From positions 1-54,251 of the forward strand of contig VTPP01000005.1 of the NCBI GenBank assembly GCA_008638225.1: DNA of 54,251 nucleotides, in the 5' to 3' direction. This DNA comes from Pelagibacteraceae bacterium (GTDB lineage Bacteria; Pseudomonadota; Alphaproteobacteria; Pelagibacterales; Pelagibacteraceae). The notes under the pieces were generated by a model. That model worked only from the letters and a program-made list of their open reading frames with translations, did not search any database and was not told where the DNA came from. The stretch's first letter is position 1. Each line of letters starts with the position of its first letter. The position numbers and the translations under genes are program-made. Positions 43,509 to 52,043 of this stretch are shown in pieces.

Positions 43509-44406
43509 AATAGGTAAGCGCAAATAAAATTGTAAAAGGAATAGTAAAAATAGAAATGGTGGTTGAAACTGCAATAACACTAGCGATATTATCAGCTTGT
43601 TCCTTGGCAGAATACATTTTTGCCAATAAGTAAGTAAGTACTGCTGCAGGCATTGAGCATTGTATAAATAATACCCCGGCTTGATAACCTGTAAGACCAA
43701 AAAATTTAATCACTGCAAAAGCTATCAGTGGCCCTCCTAATAATCTTGCAAAAGAAATAATAAGCGTTCTTTTTATATCGACTGTTTTTAATGTACTTAA
43801 AGCAATACCAAGCGAAGTTAATACAAGCACAAGTCCCGTGTAACCAACCAACATGGTGGTGTTAACAATAAATTTAGGAACAGGAGTTTTAAAATATAAA
43901 AATGTAGCTGCAACCAGCATTGCATATAATGGCACTGATTTTAATACTGGCTCTATTGTAAATTTTCCTTTTGCCAAGAAAATGTTCAACGTAAAATGTA
44001 AAATCATAATCATAGAGGCAATAGCACTTGCAATTGAAAATCCTTCTGGTCCATAAGCAAATAAACAAAAGGCTAAACCCATATTTCCCATATTGGGTAA
44101 AATAATAGGAGAAAGTTCTGTTAACACATTTCTTTTCAGAAGAAGTAAAACTACAACACCCATGATAACAAAAAGAGCAATGCACAACAGGGTAATTCCT
44201 GCAAATTTTATGAAAAGATAAAAATCTAAATTGGTTAAAGTTAAAGAATAAAAAAGAAGACTAGGAACACCAACGGTTCCCGCAAAACCTGTAATGACAT
44301 TAGTATCAAAATTTGGGTTTTTTTTTCCAAACATATAACCTATGCCAATAATAAAAAAGACGGGAAATATAACTTCGAGCAGCTTTGTAAAAATTTCTAG
44401 CTGCAT
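43501..44406 (-). CDS. AEC (auxin efflux carrier) family transporter
   Basis: This 301-aa integral membrane protein has about ten TM helices in two halves, with the AEC features GYMFGKK, FAGTVGVPSLLFYSL, LPNMGNMGLAFCLFAYG and QCSMPAAVLTYLLAKMY. Bacterial members export or import organic acids such as malate. The substrate is unknown here. A 27-aa membrane ORF lies 5 nt upstream. Confidence 0.88.
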   Translation of the reverse strand: MQLEIFTKLLEVIFPVFFIIGIGYMFGKKNPNFDTNVITGFAGTVGVPSLLFYSLTLTNLDFYLFIKFAGITLLCIALFVIMGVVVLLLLKRNVLTELSPIILPNMGNMGLAFCLFAYGPEGFSIASAIASMIMILHFTLNIFLAKGKFTIEPVLKSVPLYAMLVAATFLYFKTPVPKFIVNTTMLVGYTGLVLVLTSLGIALSTLKTVDIKRTLIISFARLLGGPLIAFAVIKFFGLTGYQAGVLFIQCSMPAAVLTYLLAKMYSAKEQADNIASVIAVSTTISIFTIPFTILFALTYFK

Positions 44407-44411
44407 TAAAT

Positions 44412-44495
44412 TTAAAAAATATATTTATCTGCTAAATAAAAAGCAAAACCAATAGCAAGACCAAGCAGGATCCAGTGATAATTGTCTTTAAGCAT
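44412..44495 (-). CDS. Possible 27-aa membrane peptide upstream of the AEC gene
   Basis: The ORF encodes MLKDNYHWILLGLAIGFAFY followed by LADKYIF, a single TM helix. Its stop is 5 nt before the AEC start, so it could be a co-translated small partner of the transporter. No homology is recognised. Confidence 0.4.
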   Translation of the reverse strand: MLKDNYHWILLGLAIGFAFYLADKYIF

Positions 44496-44530
44496 AATTG
44501 GTTTGTATAGATTATTTTGTAATTTTAAAG

Positions 44531-44571
44531 AAAAAGGACGTCAACTTATAATAGCCAACGTCCTTTTTTTT
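44531..44571 (-). terminator. Rho-independent terminator after the 28-aa Lys-rich gene
   Basis: The stem AAAAAGGACGT (44531-44541) / ACGTCCTTTTT (44558-44568) with a 16-nt loop and flanking A and T runs works on both strands. It lies 7 nt past the minus-strand 28-aa ORF stop. Confidence 0.85.
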
Positions 44572-44577
44572 AAACAA

Positions 44578-44664
44578 TTAATACTGCTTCTTAGATTTGC
44601 TTACTTTTGGAGCTGTACTTTTTGGTTTTTTAGTTTCTTTTTTTACGTCTTTGCTTTTTCCCAT
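44578..44664 (-). CDS. 28-aa Lys-rich protein
   Basis: The ORF reads MGKSKDVKKETKKPKSTAPK then VSKSKKQY. It has a TAGGA Shine-Dalgarno four nt before ATG 44664 and a strong terminator directly after its stop, so it looks like an independent transcription unit. The composition resembles histone-tail-like DNA- or RNA-binding peptides; function unknown. Confidence 0.6.
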   Translation of the reverse strand: MGKSKDVKKETKKPKSTAPKVSKSKKQY

Positions 44665-44802
44665 AATATCCTACCGGTTAAAGTTAATTCCTTTATTACT
44701 CTTTTTTTTGACATAGTAAATATCATAGATGCTTTGAAATAGCAGTCTTGTAAAATGTAAAACAATAATTACCTAAGGGTTATAATCAGCAAGGAATAAA
44801 TC

Positions 44803-45903
44803 ATGAAACTTTTATCAGAATTAAAATTGGGTCCTATCACTTTAAAAAACAGAATTATTATGGCTCCCTTAACCAGAATGCGTTCGGCTCAGCCTGGAAA
44901 CATACCTCAAGAATTAAATGAAATTTATTATGCGCAGCGAGCAAGCGCTGGTTTAATCATTACAGAAGCAACTCAAGTTTCTCAGCAAGGACAAGGCTAT
45001 CCTGGAACGCCTGGTATTCATAATAAAGAACAAGTTGCAGGTTGGAAAAAAGTGACCAAAGCCGTTCATGATAAGGGTGGAAAAATTTTTTTACAATTAT
45101 GGCATGTTGGACGAATTTCACACAGCTCACATCAACCTGATGGTAAGTTACCTGTGGCTCCCTCTGCGATAGCTGCTAAAAATAGCGGAACCTATACTGC
45201 TGAATGGAAACCTACAGAAATTCTTACTCCACGTGCTCTGGAAGTTTCTGAAATTAAAGAAATAGTTAAAGATTTTAAACAAGCATCTATTTATGCGAAA
45301 GAGGCTGACTTTGATGGTGTAGAGGTTCATATGGCGAATGGTTATCTATTAGATCAGTTTTTACAAAGTGGAAGTAATCAAAGAACAGATGCATATGGGG
45401 GATCTATAGCGGACCGAGTTAAATTTCCTTTAGAAGTTTTAGATGCGGTACTATCGGTCTGGGGCAAAGATAGAGTTGGGGTTCGACTATCTCCTTATGG
45501 AACATTTAACGATATGAGTGATTCTGACCCTCTAGCTTTATTTGGACACTTAATTGAGGAATTAAATAAAAGAGAAATTGTGTTTCTAGATATGATTGAG
45601 CCAAGAGCAACTACGGCAGGCGGAGATGATAAAGTAAATGAAAAAGCGCCAAGTACTTCTGATTTATTTAAAAATAAATTTAAAGGAGTGTTTATTTCAG
45701 CAGGTGGATATAATCCTGACATGGCTGAAGAAGCATTACAAAATAATAAAGCAGATGCAATTATGTTTGGCAGATGGTTTATTTCTAATCCAGATTTGCC
45801 AGAGCGAATAGCCAAAAAAGCAGAGCTAACGAAATACGATAGAGCTACTTTCTATGGTGGGCAAGAAAAAGGCTACACGGATTACCCTTTTCTAGCTAAC
45901 TAG
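44803..45903 (+). CDS. Alkene reductase, Old Yellow Enzyme family (NemA-like)
   Basis: This 366-aa FMN TIM barrel reduces activated alkenes or nitro compounds with NAD(P)H. The motifs are APLTRMRSAQPG, ITEATQVSQQGQGYPGTPGI, LQLWHVGRISH (substrate-binding His, WHxGR), HMANGYLLDQFLQSGSN and the phosphate-site FGRWFISNPDLP. Start supported by AAGGA 8 nt upstream. It has 365-370 aa like E. coli NemA. It stands alone between small ORFs. Confidence 0.94.
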   Translation: MKLLSELKLGPITLKNRIIMAPLTRMRSAQPGNIPQELNEIYYAQRASAGLIITEATQVSQQGQGYPGTPGIHNKEQVAGWKKVTKAVHDKGGKIFLQLWHVGRISHSSHQPDGKLPVAPSAIAAKNSGTYTAEWKPTEILTPRALEVSEIKEIVKDFKQASIYAKEADFDGVEVHMANGYLLDQFLQSGSNQRTDAYGGSIADRVKFPLEVLDAVLSVWGKDRVGVRLSPYGTFNDMSDSDPLALFGHLIEELNKREIVFLDMIEPRATTAGGDDKVNEKAPSTSDLFKNKFKGVFISAGGYNPDMAEEALQNNKADAIMFGRWFISNPDLPERIAKKAELTKYDRATFYGGQEKGYTDYPFLAN

Positions 45904-45912
45904 TTTTTTTTA

Positions 45913-45993
45913 TTACGCGAAGTAATGAATAGCTAAAGATAATGTAGCTATAAATGCTAGGCTAAATAAATTAATTTTAATTGTTTTTGACAT
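45913..45993 (-). CDS. Possible 26-aa membrane peptide
   Basis: The ORF reads MSKTIKINLFSLAFIATLSL then AIHYFA, a minimal single-TM peptide, convergent with the Old Yellow Enzyme gene. It has no recognisable Shine-Dalgarno. Coding potential is uncertain. Confidence 0.3.
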   Translation of the reverse strand: MSKTIKINLFSLAFIATLSLAIHYFA

Positions 45994-46098
45994 ACTTAAG
46001 TAATACCAATTTTTAAGTATTTGCAGGAATGCTATTTGGTTATAGCTAATACCTAAAAAACGAATGACGCAAAGCTATAATTGATCTACTATTTACGT

Positions 46099-46296
46099 AT
46101 GACGGAAGAAACTCCTAAGAAAATTGATTGGAAAGAAATAATTGCAACCAGTAAAATTAGTATTTTATGGTACATCGTTATTTCGTTTATTTGGTGGATT
46201 ATGGGAATCTATCCCCATATTTTGTTTTCTCTTGGCGGTCAGCTGGTAATTGCTGGATTAGCTAGTCTAATGTCTTTTCTTCACACTAAAAAATAA
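46099..46296 (+). CDS. Small two-span membrane protein
   Basis: This 65-aa protein (MTEETPKKIDWKEIIATSKI at the start) is followed by two hydrophobic helices (LWYIVISFIWWIMGIYP and LVIAGLASLMSFL). ATG 46099 is preferred over TTG 46081. A terminator-like hairpin follows at once. Family not recognised. Confidence 0.6.
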   Translation: MTEETPKKIDWKEIIATSKISILWYIVISFIWWIMGIYPHILFSLGGQLVIAGLASLMSFLHTKK

Positions 46297-46297
46297 T

Positions 46298-46322
46298 ACA
46301 ATTAAAAATTGTTTTTATTTTT
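46298..46322 (+). terminator. AT-rich terminator after the 65-aa membrane protein gene
   Basis: ACAATT (46298-46303), AAA loop, AATTGT (46307-46312), then a T-rich tract TTTTATTTTT. The stem is weak, but the position just past the stop and the T-tract fit a Rho-independent terminator. Confidence 0.6.
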
Positions 46323-46467
46323 CACGCCTTAAAAAGACGCGACAATTAATCTTAATGTTGTGTCATATTTTATTCATAATGTTTTGCTAATCTAACGATG
46401 GTCTCGGTGCTCGTCCTTATTTAGCCATCTTAATCTTTTTACGGAGTTGTGCTGAGACCACTCAAGG
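46323..46467. other. Non-coding stretch with an alternative-pairing hairpin
   Basis: GGTCTCGG (46400-46407) pairs with CTGAGACC (46452-46459). The overlapping GATGG (46397-46401) can instead pair with CCATC (46425-46429). No ORF is credible here. It lies just downstream of the 57-aa minus-strand ORF. Strand and function are undetermined. Confidence 0.4.
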
Positions 46468-46641
46468 TTATTGTTTATTCAATAAGCTAATTGCTAGTTT
46501 TAACTTATTAATAATCTTAATTAATTCCAAATCAATTTGAAAGCTTTCCATCTGAGGACTTTTTAATTTTTTCCTGATTCTCTCTAGTCTGGTAGTAATA
46601 CTGTTAAGGTCTCTTATAGAAAATTTTGTTTTACGAATCAT
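46468..46641 (-). CDS. Probable 57-aa helical protein
   Basis: The ORF starts MIRKTKFSIRDLNSITTRLE and is predicted entirely helical and amphipathic, with a regular heptad-like pattern of Leu and Ile (about residues 11-55). It may form a short coiled coil. No TM segment or family is recognised. It is divergent from the DUF6111-type gene. Confidence 0.5.
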   Translation of the reverse strand: MIRKTKFSIRDLNSITTRLERIRKKLKSPQMESFQIDLELIKIINKLKLAISLLNKQ

Positions 46642-46698
46642 AATAAATTAATATTACTTTGGTCTTACCTTTTAAATAGGGTATTTATAAAATAAATT

Positions 46699-46941
46699 AT
46701 GTTAAATAAAATTATAATTTTAATAGCCATACTTGCCCCTTTTATTATTTTTTATATATCAAAAAAATTAGTAAAAAAAAGTGAAGGCAAATGGCCCGTC
46801 ATTAAACTTTCTCTGATTAGTTTACTTTTTTTGATTTGCGCACTCCTTTATTTTAGGTTCACAAATGACGCACCAGCTGGAAAACAATATATTCCACCAA
46901 AATTAGAAAATGGGAAAGTAATAAGTCCAAAAGTTCAATAG
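46699..46941 (+). CDS. DUF6111-type small membrane protein
   Basis: This 80-aa protein has two TM helices (residues 4-20 and 34-53) and the C-terminal signature APAGKQYIPPKLENGKVISP, matching the (P)GxxYxPxxxEDGxxxPG pattern of the alphaproteobacterial DUF6111 family. Function is unknown. It lies 38 nt upstream of hemA on the same strand. Confidence 0.75.
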   Translation: MLNKIIILIAILAPFIIFYISKKLVKKSEGKWPVIKLSLISLLFLICALLYFRFTNDAPAGKQYIPPKLENGKVISPKVQ

Positions 46942-46979
46942 ATTATATTCATTAGTATTAGTATAAATTAAAAAAAATT

Positions 46980-48200
46980 ATGAAATTTAATTATAATTCT
47001 ATTTTTGAAAACGCTCTTAATCAGCTTCGAAGTGAAGGCAGATATAGAGTCTTTAATAATATCACTCGTAAAAGTGGTGAGTTTCCCAAAGCAGTATTTA
47101 ATAATGAATTAGGAATAAAATCAGATGTTACTATCTGGTGTAGCAATGATTATCTTGGAATGGGTCAACATCCAGAAGTAATTGATGCATTTGTTAATGC
47201 AGCAAAAGCGGTAGGTGCGGGTGCGGGTGGTACCAGAAATATTTCAGGAACTTCGAGTTATCATGTGGAATTAGAAAGAGAACTTTGTAAATTTCATCAT
47301 AAAGAATCTGCTTTAATTTTTACTTCCGGATATATTGCTAATGAATGTGCATTAAGTACTCTTTCTAGATTTTTACCAAATTGCATTGTTTATTCTGATG
47401 CAAATAATCATGCTTCCATGATCGAGGGTATTAAAAATGGCAAATCAGATAAACATATTTGGAAACATAATGATGTGGAGCATTTAGAATATTTACTAAA
47501 ACAGTCTCCAGCAGATGCACCAAAAATTGTAGCATTTGAGTCGGTGTATTCGATGGATGGAGATTTGTGTCCTATCAAAGATATTATTCGAGTATCAAAA
47601 AAATATAATGCTCTTACCTACTTAGATGAAGTTCATGGTGTTGGATTATATGGTGATCATGGCGGCGGCCTATCAGAATTAATGGGAGTGACAGACGAAT
47701 TGGATATTATTGAGGGAACTCTTGCCAAAGGTTTTGGAATTATGGGCGGCTACATTGCTGCAAATAAAAATATTGCAGATGTAATTAGATCATTTGCACC
47801 AGGATTTATTTTTACAACTTCTATGCCTCCAAGCATCGCAGCAGCAGCTATTGCTAGTATTCGTGTGGTTAAAAATAATAATTCTTTACGATTAGAGCTG
47901 CACGAGAGAGCAAGTAAACTAAAAAAATTAATGTTAGATAGAAATTTACCTATTATAAAAAATGATAGTCATATCGTTCCTTTATTGGTGAAAGACTCCG
48001 CAAGATGTAAGGAAATTTCAGATATTTTATTAAATGAGTTTTCTATTTATGTTCAGCCTATTAATTACCCTACTGTTCCTAAAGGAACAGAACGTTTGCG
48101 TTTCACACCTACTCCGTACCATGATGATAAAAAAATGGAGTACTTAGTTGATTGTCTTGATCAAATTTGGAGTGAATTAAAATTATCTAGAGCTGCTTAA
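46980..48200 (+). CDS. hemA: 5-aminolevulinate synthase
   Basis: This 406-aa PLP enzyme condenses glycine and succinyl-CoA, the first step of the C4 haem pathway that typifies alphaproteobacteria. It shows WCSNDYLGMGQHP, GAGAGGTRNISGTSSYHVELE, SDANNHASMIEGI, YLDEVHGVGLYG and the PLP Lys in GTLAKGFGIMGGY, all intact, with standard length. It is convergent with typA across a 134-nt gap containing a small hairpin. Confidence 0.97.
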   Translation: MKFNYNSIFENALNQLRSEGRYRVFNNITRKSGEFPKAVFNNELGIKSDVTIWCSNDYLGMGQHPEVIDAFVNAAKAVGAGAGGTRNISGTSSYHVELERELCKFHHKESALIFTSGYIANECALSTLSRFLPNCIVYSDANNHASMIEGIKNGKSDKHIWKHNDVEHLEYLLKQSPADAPKIVAFESVYSMDGDLCPIKDIIRVSKKYNALTYLDEVHGVGLYGDHGGGLSELMGVTDELDIIEGTLAKGFGIMGGYIAANKNIADVIRSFAPGFIFTTSMPPSIAAAAIASIRVVKNNNSLRLELHERASKLKKLMLDRNLPIIKNDSHIVPLLVKDSARCKEISDILLNEFSIYVQPINYPTVPKGTERLRFTPTPYHDDKKMEYLVDCLDQIWSELKLSRAA

Positions 48201-48334
48201 TCTGCTCACAAAGTGGATAACTACAACACCCTGTAGTTTCAATTTGAGTCTTAAATAGAATCAAAACAAGAACATCGCTCTTAAATGAATAAATTATCAA
48301 CAGTGGCTGTGTAAAACTTGATGGAGTAAAAAGC
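48201..48334. other. hemA-typA convergent gap with small hairpin
   Basis: AACTACA (48220-48226) and TGTAGTT (48233-48239) form a 7-bp stem with a 6-nt loop 20 nt past the hemA stop. It lacks a proper T-tract, so it is only a weak terminator candidate for hemA. The rest of the gap holds no ORF or repeat. Confidence 0.35.
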
Positions 48335-50146
48335 TTAACTTTTAGAAGCGCGTTTTCGTTCGTGTTCTAATAAAAATTTCTTTCTTAGTCTTAAGTGACG
48401 TGGGGTAACTTCTAACAATTCATCTTCATTAATATAAGACATTAATTCCTCTAAATTCATTACAACTGGAGGAACTAAAGCGACAGCTTCATCGCTTCCG
48501 GAAGCTCGCATGTTGGTTAATTGTTTTCCCTTCATAACGTTAATAACTAGATCGTTTTCTCTAGAGTGTTCTCCAACGATCATGCCCTGATAAACATCTG
48601 TATTATGTGAAACAAACATTCGGCCTCGATCTTGCAATTTCCAAATTGCAAAAGCTACTGCTTGACCTGTATCAATTGAAATTAAAGCTCCATTTCTTCT
48701 TCCAACAATCTCGCCTTTAAATGGACCGTACGAATGAAAAATTCTATTTAATACTCCTGTACCTTTTGTGTCAGTTAAAAATCTGCTTTGATATCCAATT
48801 AAACCTCGAGATGGTGCTTTAAAAATAATACGTTTTTTGCCAGCCCCAGTGTCTTTCATATCTGTCATTTCAGCTTTTCGCTGGTTCATATTGTCGATAA
48901 CACTGCTTGAATATTCTTCATCTACATCGATTGTAACTTCTTCCATTGGTTCTAATTTTTGACCATTTTCAGTTTTATATAAAACTCGTGGTCTAGATAC
49001 GGTTAATTCAAAACCTTCTCTTCTCATAGTTTCAATCAACACTCCTATTTGTAATTCACCACGTCCTCCGATTTCAAAAGAATCTTTGCCTTCATTTTCT
49101 TTAAAGGTAATAGCCACGTTGCTCTCTGCTTCTTTCATTAATCGCTCACGAATAACAGTTGATGTAACTTTTTTTCCGTCTTTTCCTGCAAAAGGGGAAT
49201 CGTTAACTGTAATAGTAACCGACATTGTCGGTGGATCTATAGGTGTAGATTTTAAGGGTTCATTAACCGACATGTCGCAAATGGTATCTGCAACAGAAGC
49301 ATCCGATAAACCTGCGATACAAACAATATCTCCTGCAGTAACTTTTTCTGCAATAATTCTTTCTGTTCCAGCAAAAGTAAAAAGTTTTGTTAATCTTCCC
49401 GTGTCTACTTGTTCTCCTTTTAAATTAATTGCTTTTACTGTGTCATTTATTTTTGCAGATCCATGAATAACTCTTCCAACTAAACATCTTCCTAAATAAG
49501 AATCTGAACTTAACAACGTAACTAACATAGCAAAAGGCCTATTTTGGTCTACTTTTGGTTCTGATACATGACTTAAAATCAAATCTAATAATGGGTGCAA
49601 ATTTTCTCTTGGCTCTTCTAATTCTTTAACGCACCATCCAGCTCTTCCTGATGCATACAAAATAGGAAAATCTAACTGAGCATCGCTTGCATCAAGCGAA
49701 ACAAATAAATCAAATACTTCATCAATAACTTCTTTCGGTCTTGCATCTGAACGATCAATTTTATTAATAATAACAATTGGTCTTAAACCTTGCTTTAATG
49801 CTTTTCCTAAAACGAATTTTGTCTGAGGCATAGGACCTTCTGCTGCATCCACGAGTAAAATAACTCCGTCAGTCATTCCAAGTACACGCTCAACTTCTCC
49901 ACCAAAATCAGCGTGGCCTGGTGTATCTATGATATTCATTCGAACATCTTTCCATTTCACAGAAGTTGGTTTTGCAAGAATAGTAATTCCTCTTTCTTTT
50001 TCTAAATCTCCAGAATCCATTAATCGCTCTGCTACCAATTCATTTTCTCTAAACATTCCGCTTTGCTTCATAATATTATCTAGCAAAGTTGTTTTCCCAT
50101 GGTCGACATGGGCAATGATCGCGATGTTTCTTAACTTTAATTCCAT
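48335..50146 (-). CDS. typA: Ribosome-associated GTPase TypA/BipA
   Basis: This 603-aa translational GTPase shows IAIIAHVDHGKTTLLD (P-loop), RGITILAKPTSV (switch I), DTPGHADFGGEVERVL, NKIDR, EF-G-like domains and the BipA-specific C-terminus (SRGLIGYQSRFLTDTKGTG, RLRKKFLLEHERKR). It supports ribosome assembly and stress adaptation. The length is usual and no residue is odd. Confidence 0.98.
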   Translation of the reverse strand: MELKLRNIAIIAHVDHGKTTLLDNIMKQSGMFRENELVAERLMDSGDLEKERGITILAKPTSVKWKDVRMNIIDTPGHADFGGEVERVLGMTDGVILLVDAAEGPMPQTKFVLGKALKQGLRPIVIINKIDRSDARPKEVIDEVFDLFVSLDASDAQLDFPILYASGRAGWCVKELEEPRENLHPLLDLILSHVSEPKVDQNRPFAMLVTLLSSDSYLGRCLVGRVIHGSAKINDTVKAINLKGEQVDTGRLTKLFTFAGTERIIAEKVTAGDIVCIAGLSDASVADTICDMSVNEPLKSTPIDPPTMSVTITVNDSPFAGKDGKKVTSTVIRERLMKEAESNVAITFKENEGKDSFEIGGRGELQIGVLIETMRREGFELTVSRPRVLYKTENGQKLEPMEEVTIDVDEEYSSSVIDNMNQRKAEMTDMKDTGAGKKRIIFKAPSRGLIGYQSRFLTDTKGTGVLNRIFHSYGPFKGEIVGRRNGALISIDTGQAVAFAIWKLQDRGRMFVSHNTDVYQGMIVGEHSRENDLVINVMKGKQLTNMRASGSDEAVALVPPVVMNLEELMSYINEDELLEVTPRHLRLRKKFLLEHERKRASKS

Positions 50147-50203
50147 AATGCGCCCCTTAATACATGCTGTATTTTTAAAAGCTAGTGAATTTTATTTGAT
50201 TTT

Positions 50204-50230
50204 TTTCAGCAGTGCAGAGCACTGCTGAAA
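50204..50230. repeat. Perfect 12-bp hairpin without U-tract
   Basis: TTTCAGCAGTGC (50204-50215), AGA loop, GCACTGCTGAAA (50219-50230). It lies between the EF-hand stop and the typA start, both minus strand. Its stability suggests a transcription stop, mRNA-end stabiliser or processing site for the EF-hand transcript, but neither strand has a T-tract directly after it. Confidence 0.7.
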
Positions 50231-50250
50231 TAAACTATAACTTACTTGTA

Positions 50251-50487
50251 TTACTTAGCGGCTGGATCTTTTTTAGCTTCTTTACTAGCTTTCATTTTTG
50301 CGTAATATTCTTTTTTTTCTTCAGCAGTTAAGATCCCATCTTTATTTAAATCCATTTTATTAAAAGAAGCTTCCGCTTGTTTTAAGTAGTCTGCTTTAGT
50401 TACGTCTGTTTTTTTTGCTTCAGTTGCAGCAAATACATTCATAGAAATTGCTGACAAGATCATCATTAATGTAACGATTTTTTTCAT
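50251..50487 (-). CDS. Exported EF-hand protein
   Basis: This 78-aa protein has a signal peptide (MKKIVTLMMILSAISMNVFA, cut before ATEAKK). A Ca2+-binding loop DLNKDGILTAEE lies in AEASFNKMDLNKDGILTAEE, followed by a Lys-rich tail. Only one EF-hand is present, so it probably dimerises if it binds calcium. An AAAGGA Shine-Dalgarno lies 5 nt before the ATG. Probably periplasmic. Confidence 0.82.
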   Translation of the reverse strand: MKKIVTLMMILSAISMNVFAATEAKKTDVTKADYLKQAEASFNKMDLNKDGILTAEEKKEYYAKMKASKEAKKDPAAK

Positions 50488-50564
50488 GTGTTTCCTTTTG
50501 TTAAAGAACAGATATCTAACTTTAATTAAGGCTGAACTAAGGTGATTAGAAAATATTTAAAAGA

Positions 50565-51782
50565 CTAGCCAATGGCTTTTTTGTTTGTTTTGCTGGCATA
50601 ATAAGAGGCCATAAGGCCAGCCAAGCCTAAAAAAGAAAAAGCGTAAATCCAGTTTGTGTTTTGCGATACTGGTTCATAATTATTACTAAGATCAAGAATA
50701 AAACCAAATACTCCTGGTGTAAAAGATCCAAGTCCCATTCCAACAATAGATCTATAAGCCAATGCTCTGCCTAAAACATTTCTTTGCGTACTTTCTGATA
50801 GAGCAGCTGTTAATACTCCAGAATCTCCGATTGAAAAAAAGCTATAACTAACCGAGAGCAAACATACAAGAGTCCAGTGCCAACTCGAGGTCCAACCAAT
50901 CATAAAAGATAAAACAGAACTTGATAATGCAAAAATAACTAGGATATTTTTTCTTCCAAATTTATCAGCTAAAACACCACTCATTAAACTCGCAAACATA
51001 CCCGATAAATGAAGAATTAATCCAATCAGTATTCCAAGCACCAATGGACTAATCACAATATCTTTAATTAATATAAAAGATAAAAAAATTGGAAGCCACG
51101 CCCACATTCCAAATAGTTCGATACAATGCGCTGTGTAGCCCCTAACTAAAAATTTATTTTGATCAGATTGTTTAGTATCTAGATAACTAATAGAGTGATC
51201 AAACTGATATTTTTTTGGCAGATCTTTTAAGACTGCTAATAATAATGGAACAATTCCTATGCAAGCACAACTTAAGCAAAATAAAAAAGCAATAGATGGA
51301 GAATATAAATTTGATAAAACAAAACTAGCAGACAAAGATAATGCATATCCGAAAGATTGTCCTGATAGTACGCCGCCCATAGCAAGCCCTCTATGAATTT
51401 TTTCGTATTTTTCCGAAACTAAAATCATTGATGGCCCATAAATACCGCCCTGGAATAAACCCAATAATAAATTACAAAAAAGACCACTGACAAAATCGTT
51501 TGCATACGCATAAAAAATAAAACTAGCAATCGCATTTCCAATCGCTGAAATAATTAATATTTTATTAGGATTAAAATAATCGCAAAGATAAGACGAAAGA
51601 AATAAAGATAGAGCAAAGCCAATTACAATTGCTGTTTGTATTATCCCCGCAGAACTTGCTGTTAAATTCCAGCTAGTGAACAAAAAAGGTAATGAGCCCA
51701 CATACATAAAAAAAACTGAAGAAGTTAATAATCTTCCCACAAAAATAAGATTGGTCCACTTCCAGTTAAAATTTTCGTACAT
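50565..51782 (-). CDS. MFS transporter
   Basis: This 405-aa polytopic protein has about 12 TM segments. The inter-TM2/3 loop reads YLCDYFNPNKILIIS (degenerate MFS motif A), and the second-half copy LADKFGRKNILVI is canonical. SGVLTAALSESTQRNVLGRA and GMGLGSFTPGVFGFILD lie in the C-half. Its substrate cannot be inferred. It stands between the EF-hand and the 69-aa protein genes, all on the minus strand. Confidence 0.88.
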   Translation of the reverse strand: MYENFNWKWTNLIFVGRLLTSSVFFMYVGSLPFLFTSWNLTASSAGIIQTAIVIGFALSLFLSSYLCDYFNPNKILIISAIGNAIASFIFYAYANDFVSGLFCNLLLGLFQGGIYGPSMILVSEKYEKIHRGLAMGGVLSGQSFGYALSLSASFVLSNLYSPSIAFLFCLSCACIGIVPLLLAVLKDLPKKYQFDHSISYLDTKQSDQNKFLVRGYTAHCIELFGMWAWLPIFLSFILIKDIVISPLVLGILIGLILHLSGMFASLMSGVLADKFGRKNILVIFALSSSVLSFMIGWTSSWHWTLVCLLSVSYSFFSIGDSGVLTAALSESTQRNVLGRALAYRSIVGMGLGSFTPGVFGFILDLSNNYEPVSQNTNWIYAFSFLGLAGLMASYYASKTNKKAIG

Positions 51783-51833
51783 GAGAAAGTTTTAAATGAA
51801 ATTTAATATTTGAAAAGAAGTGAAAAAAAACGA

Positions 51834-52043
51834 CTAATTATCTGGGTTTGTTAAGTCGTCTAAAGTTATGGTTTTTTTTATATCATGCATCTCGATTCGC
51901 TTTTCTATGGGTGCGCTTGAGACTGCGGTGGTAGTTAAGGGGGCCCGTTTCAATTTTTTTGAAGCTAAACGATCTTTCCGCTTTTGCTCCTTTTGCATCG
52001 CACGTTCTCCGCGCTTTGCCTTGTAATTGTAGTGTATGCCCAA
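51834..52043 (-). CDS. Uncharacterised 69-aa basic protein, TTG start
   Basis: The N-terminus reads xGIHYNYKAKRGERAMQKEQ, then Lys/Arg-rich helix and an acidic end (KKTITLDDLTNPDN). A strong AGGAGG Shine-Dalgarno with 6-nt spacing fixes TTG 52043 as the start. GCCC and GGGC around the start (GCCCGTTTTGGGC) could form a small hairpin covering the start codon. Family not recognised. Confidence 0.65.
   Translation of the reverse strand: MGIHYNYKAKRGERAMQKEQKRKDRLASKKLKRAPLTTTAVSSAPIEKRIEMHDIKKTITLDDLTNPDN

Noticed and set aside
44482-44742. 86-codon plus-strand frame
   Set aside because: It runs across a clear terminator and the better-supported 28-aa minus-strand gene. Its composition is Phe/Leu-rich, as expected from antisense A-rich DNA.
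49086-49466. 126-codon plus-strand frame inside typA
   Set aside because: It is an antisense shadow of the intact typA gene.
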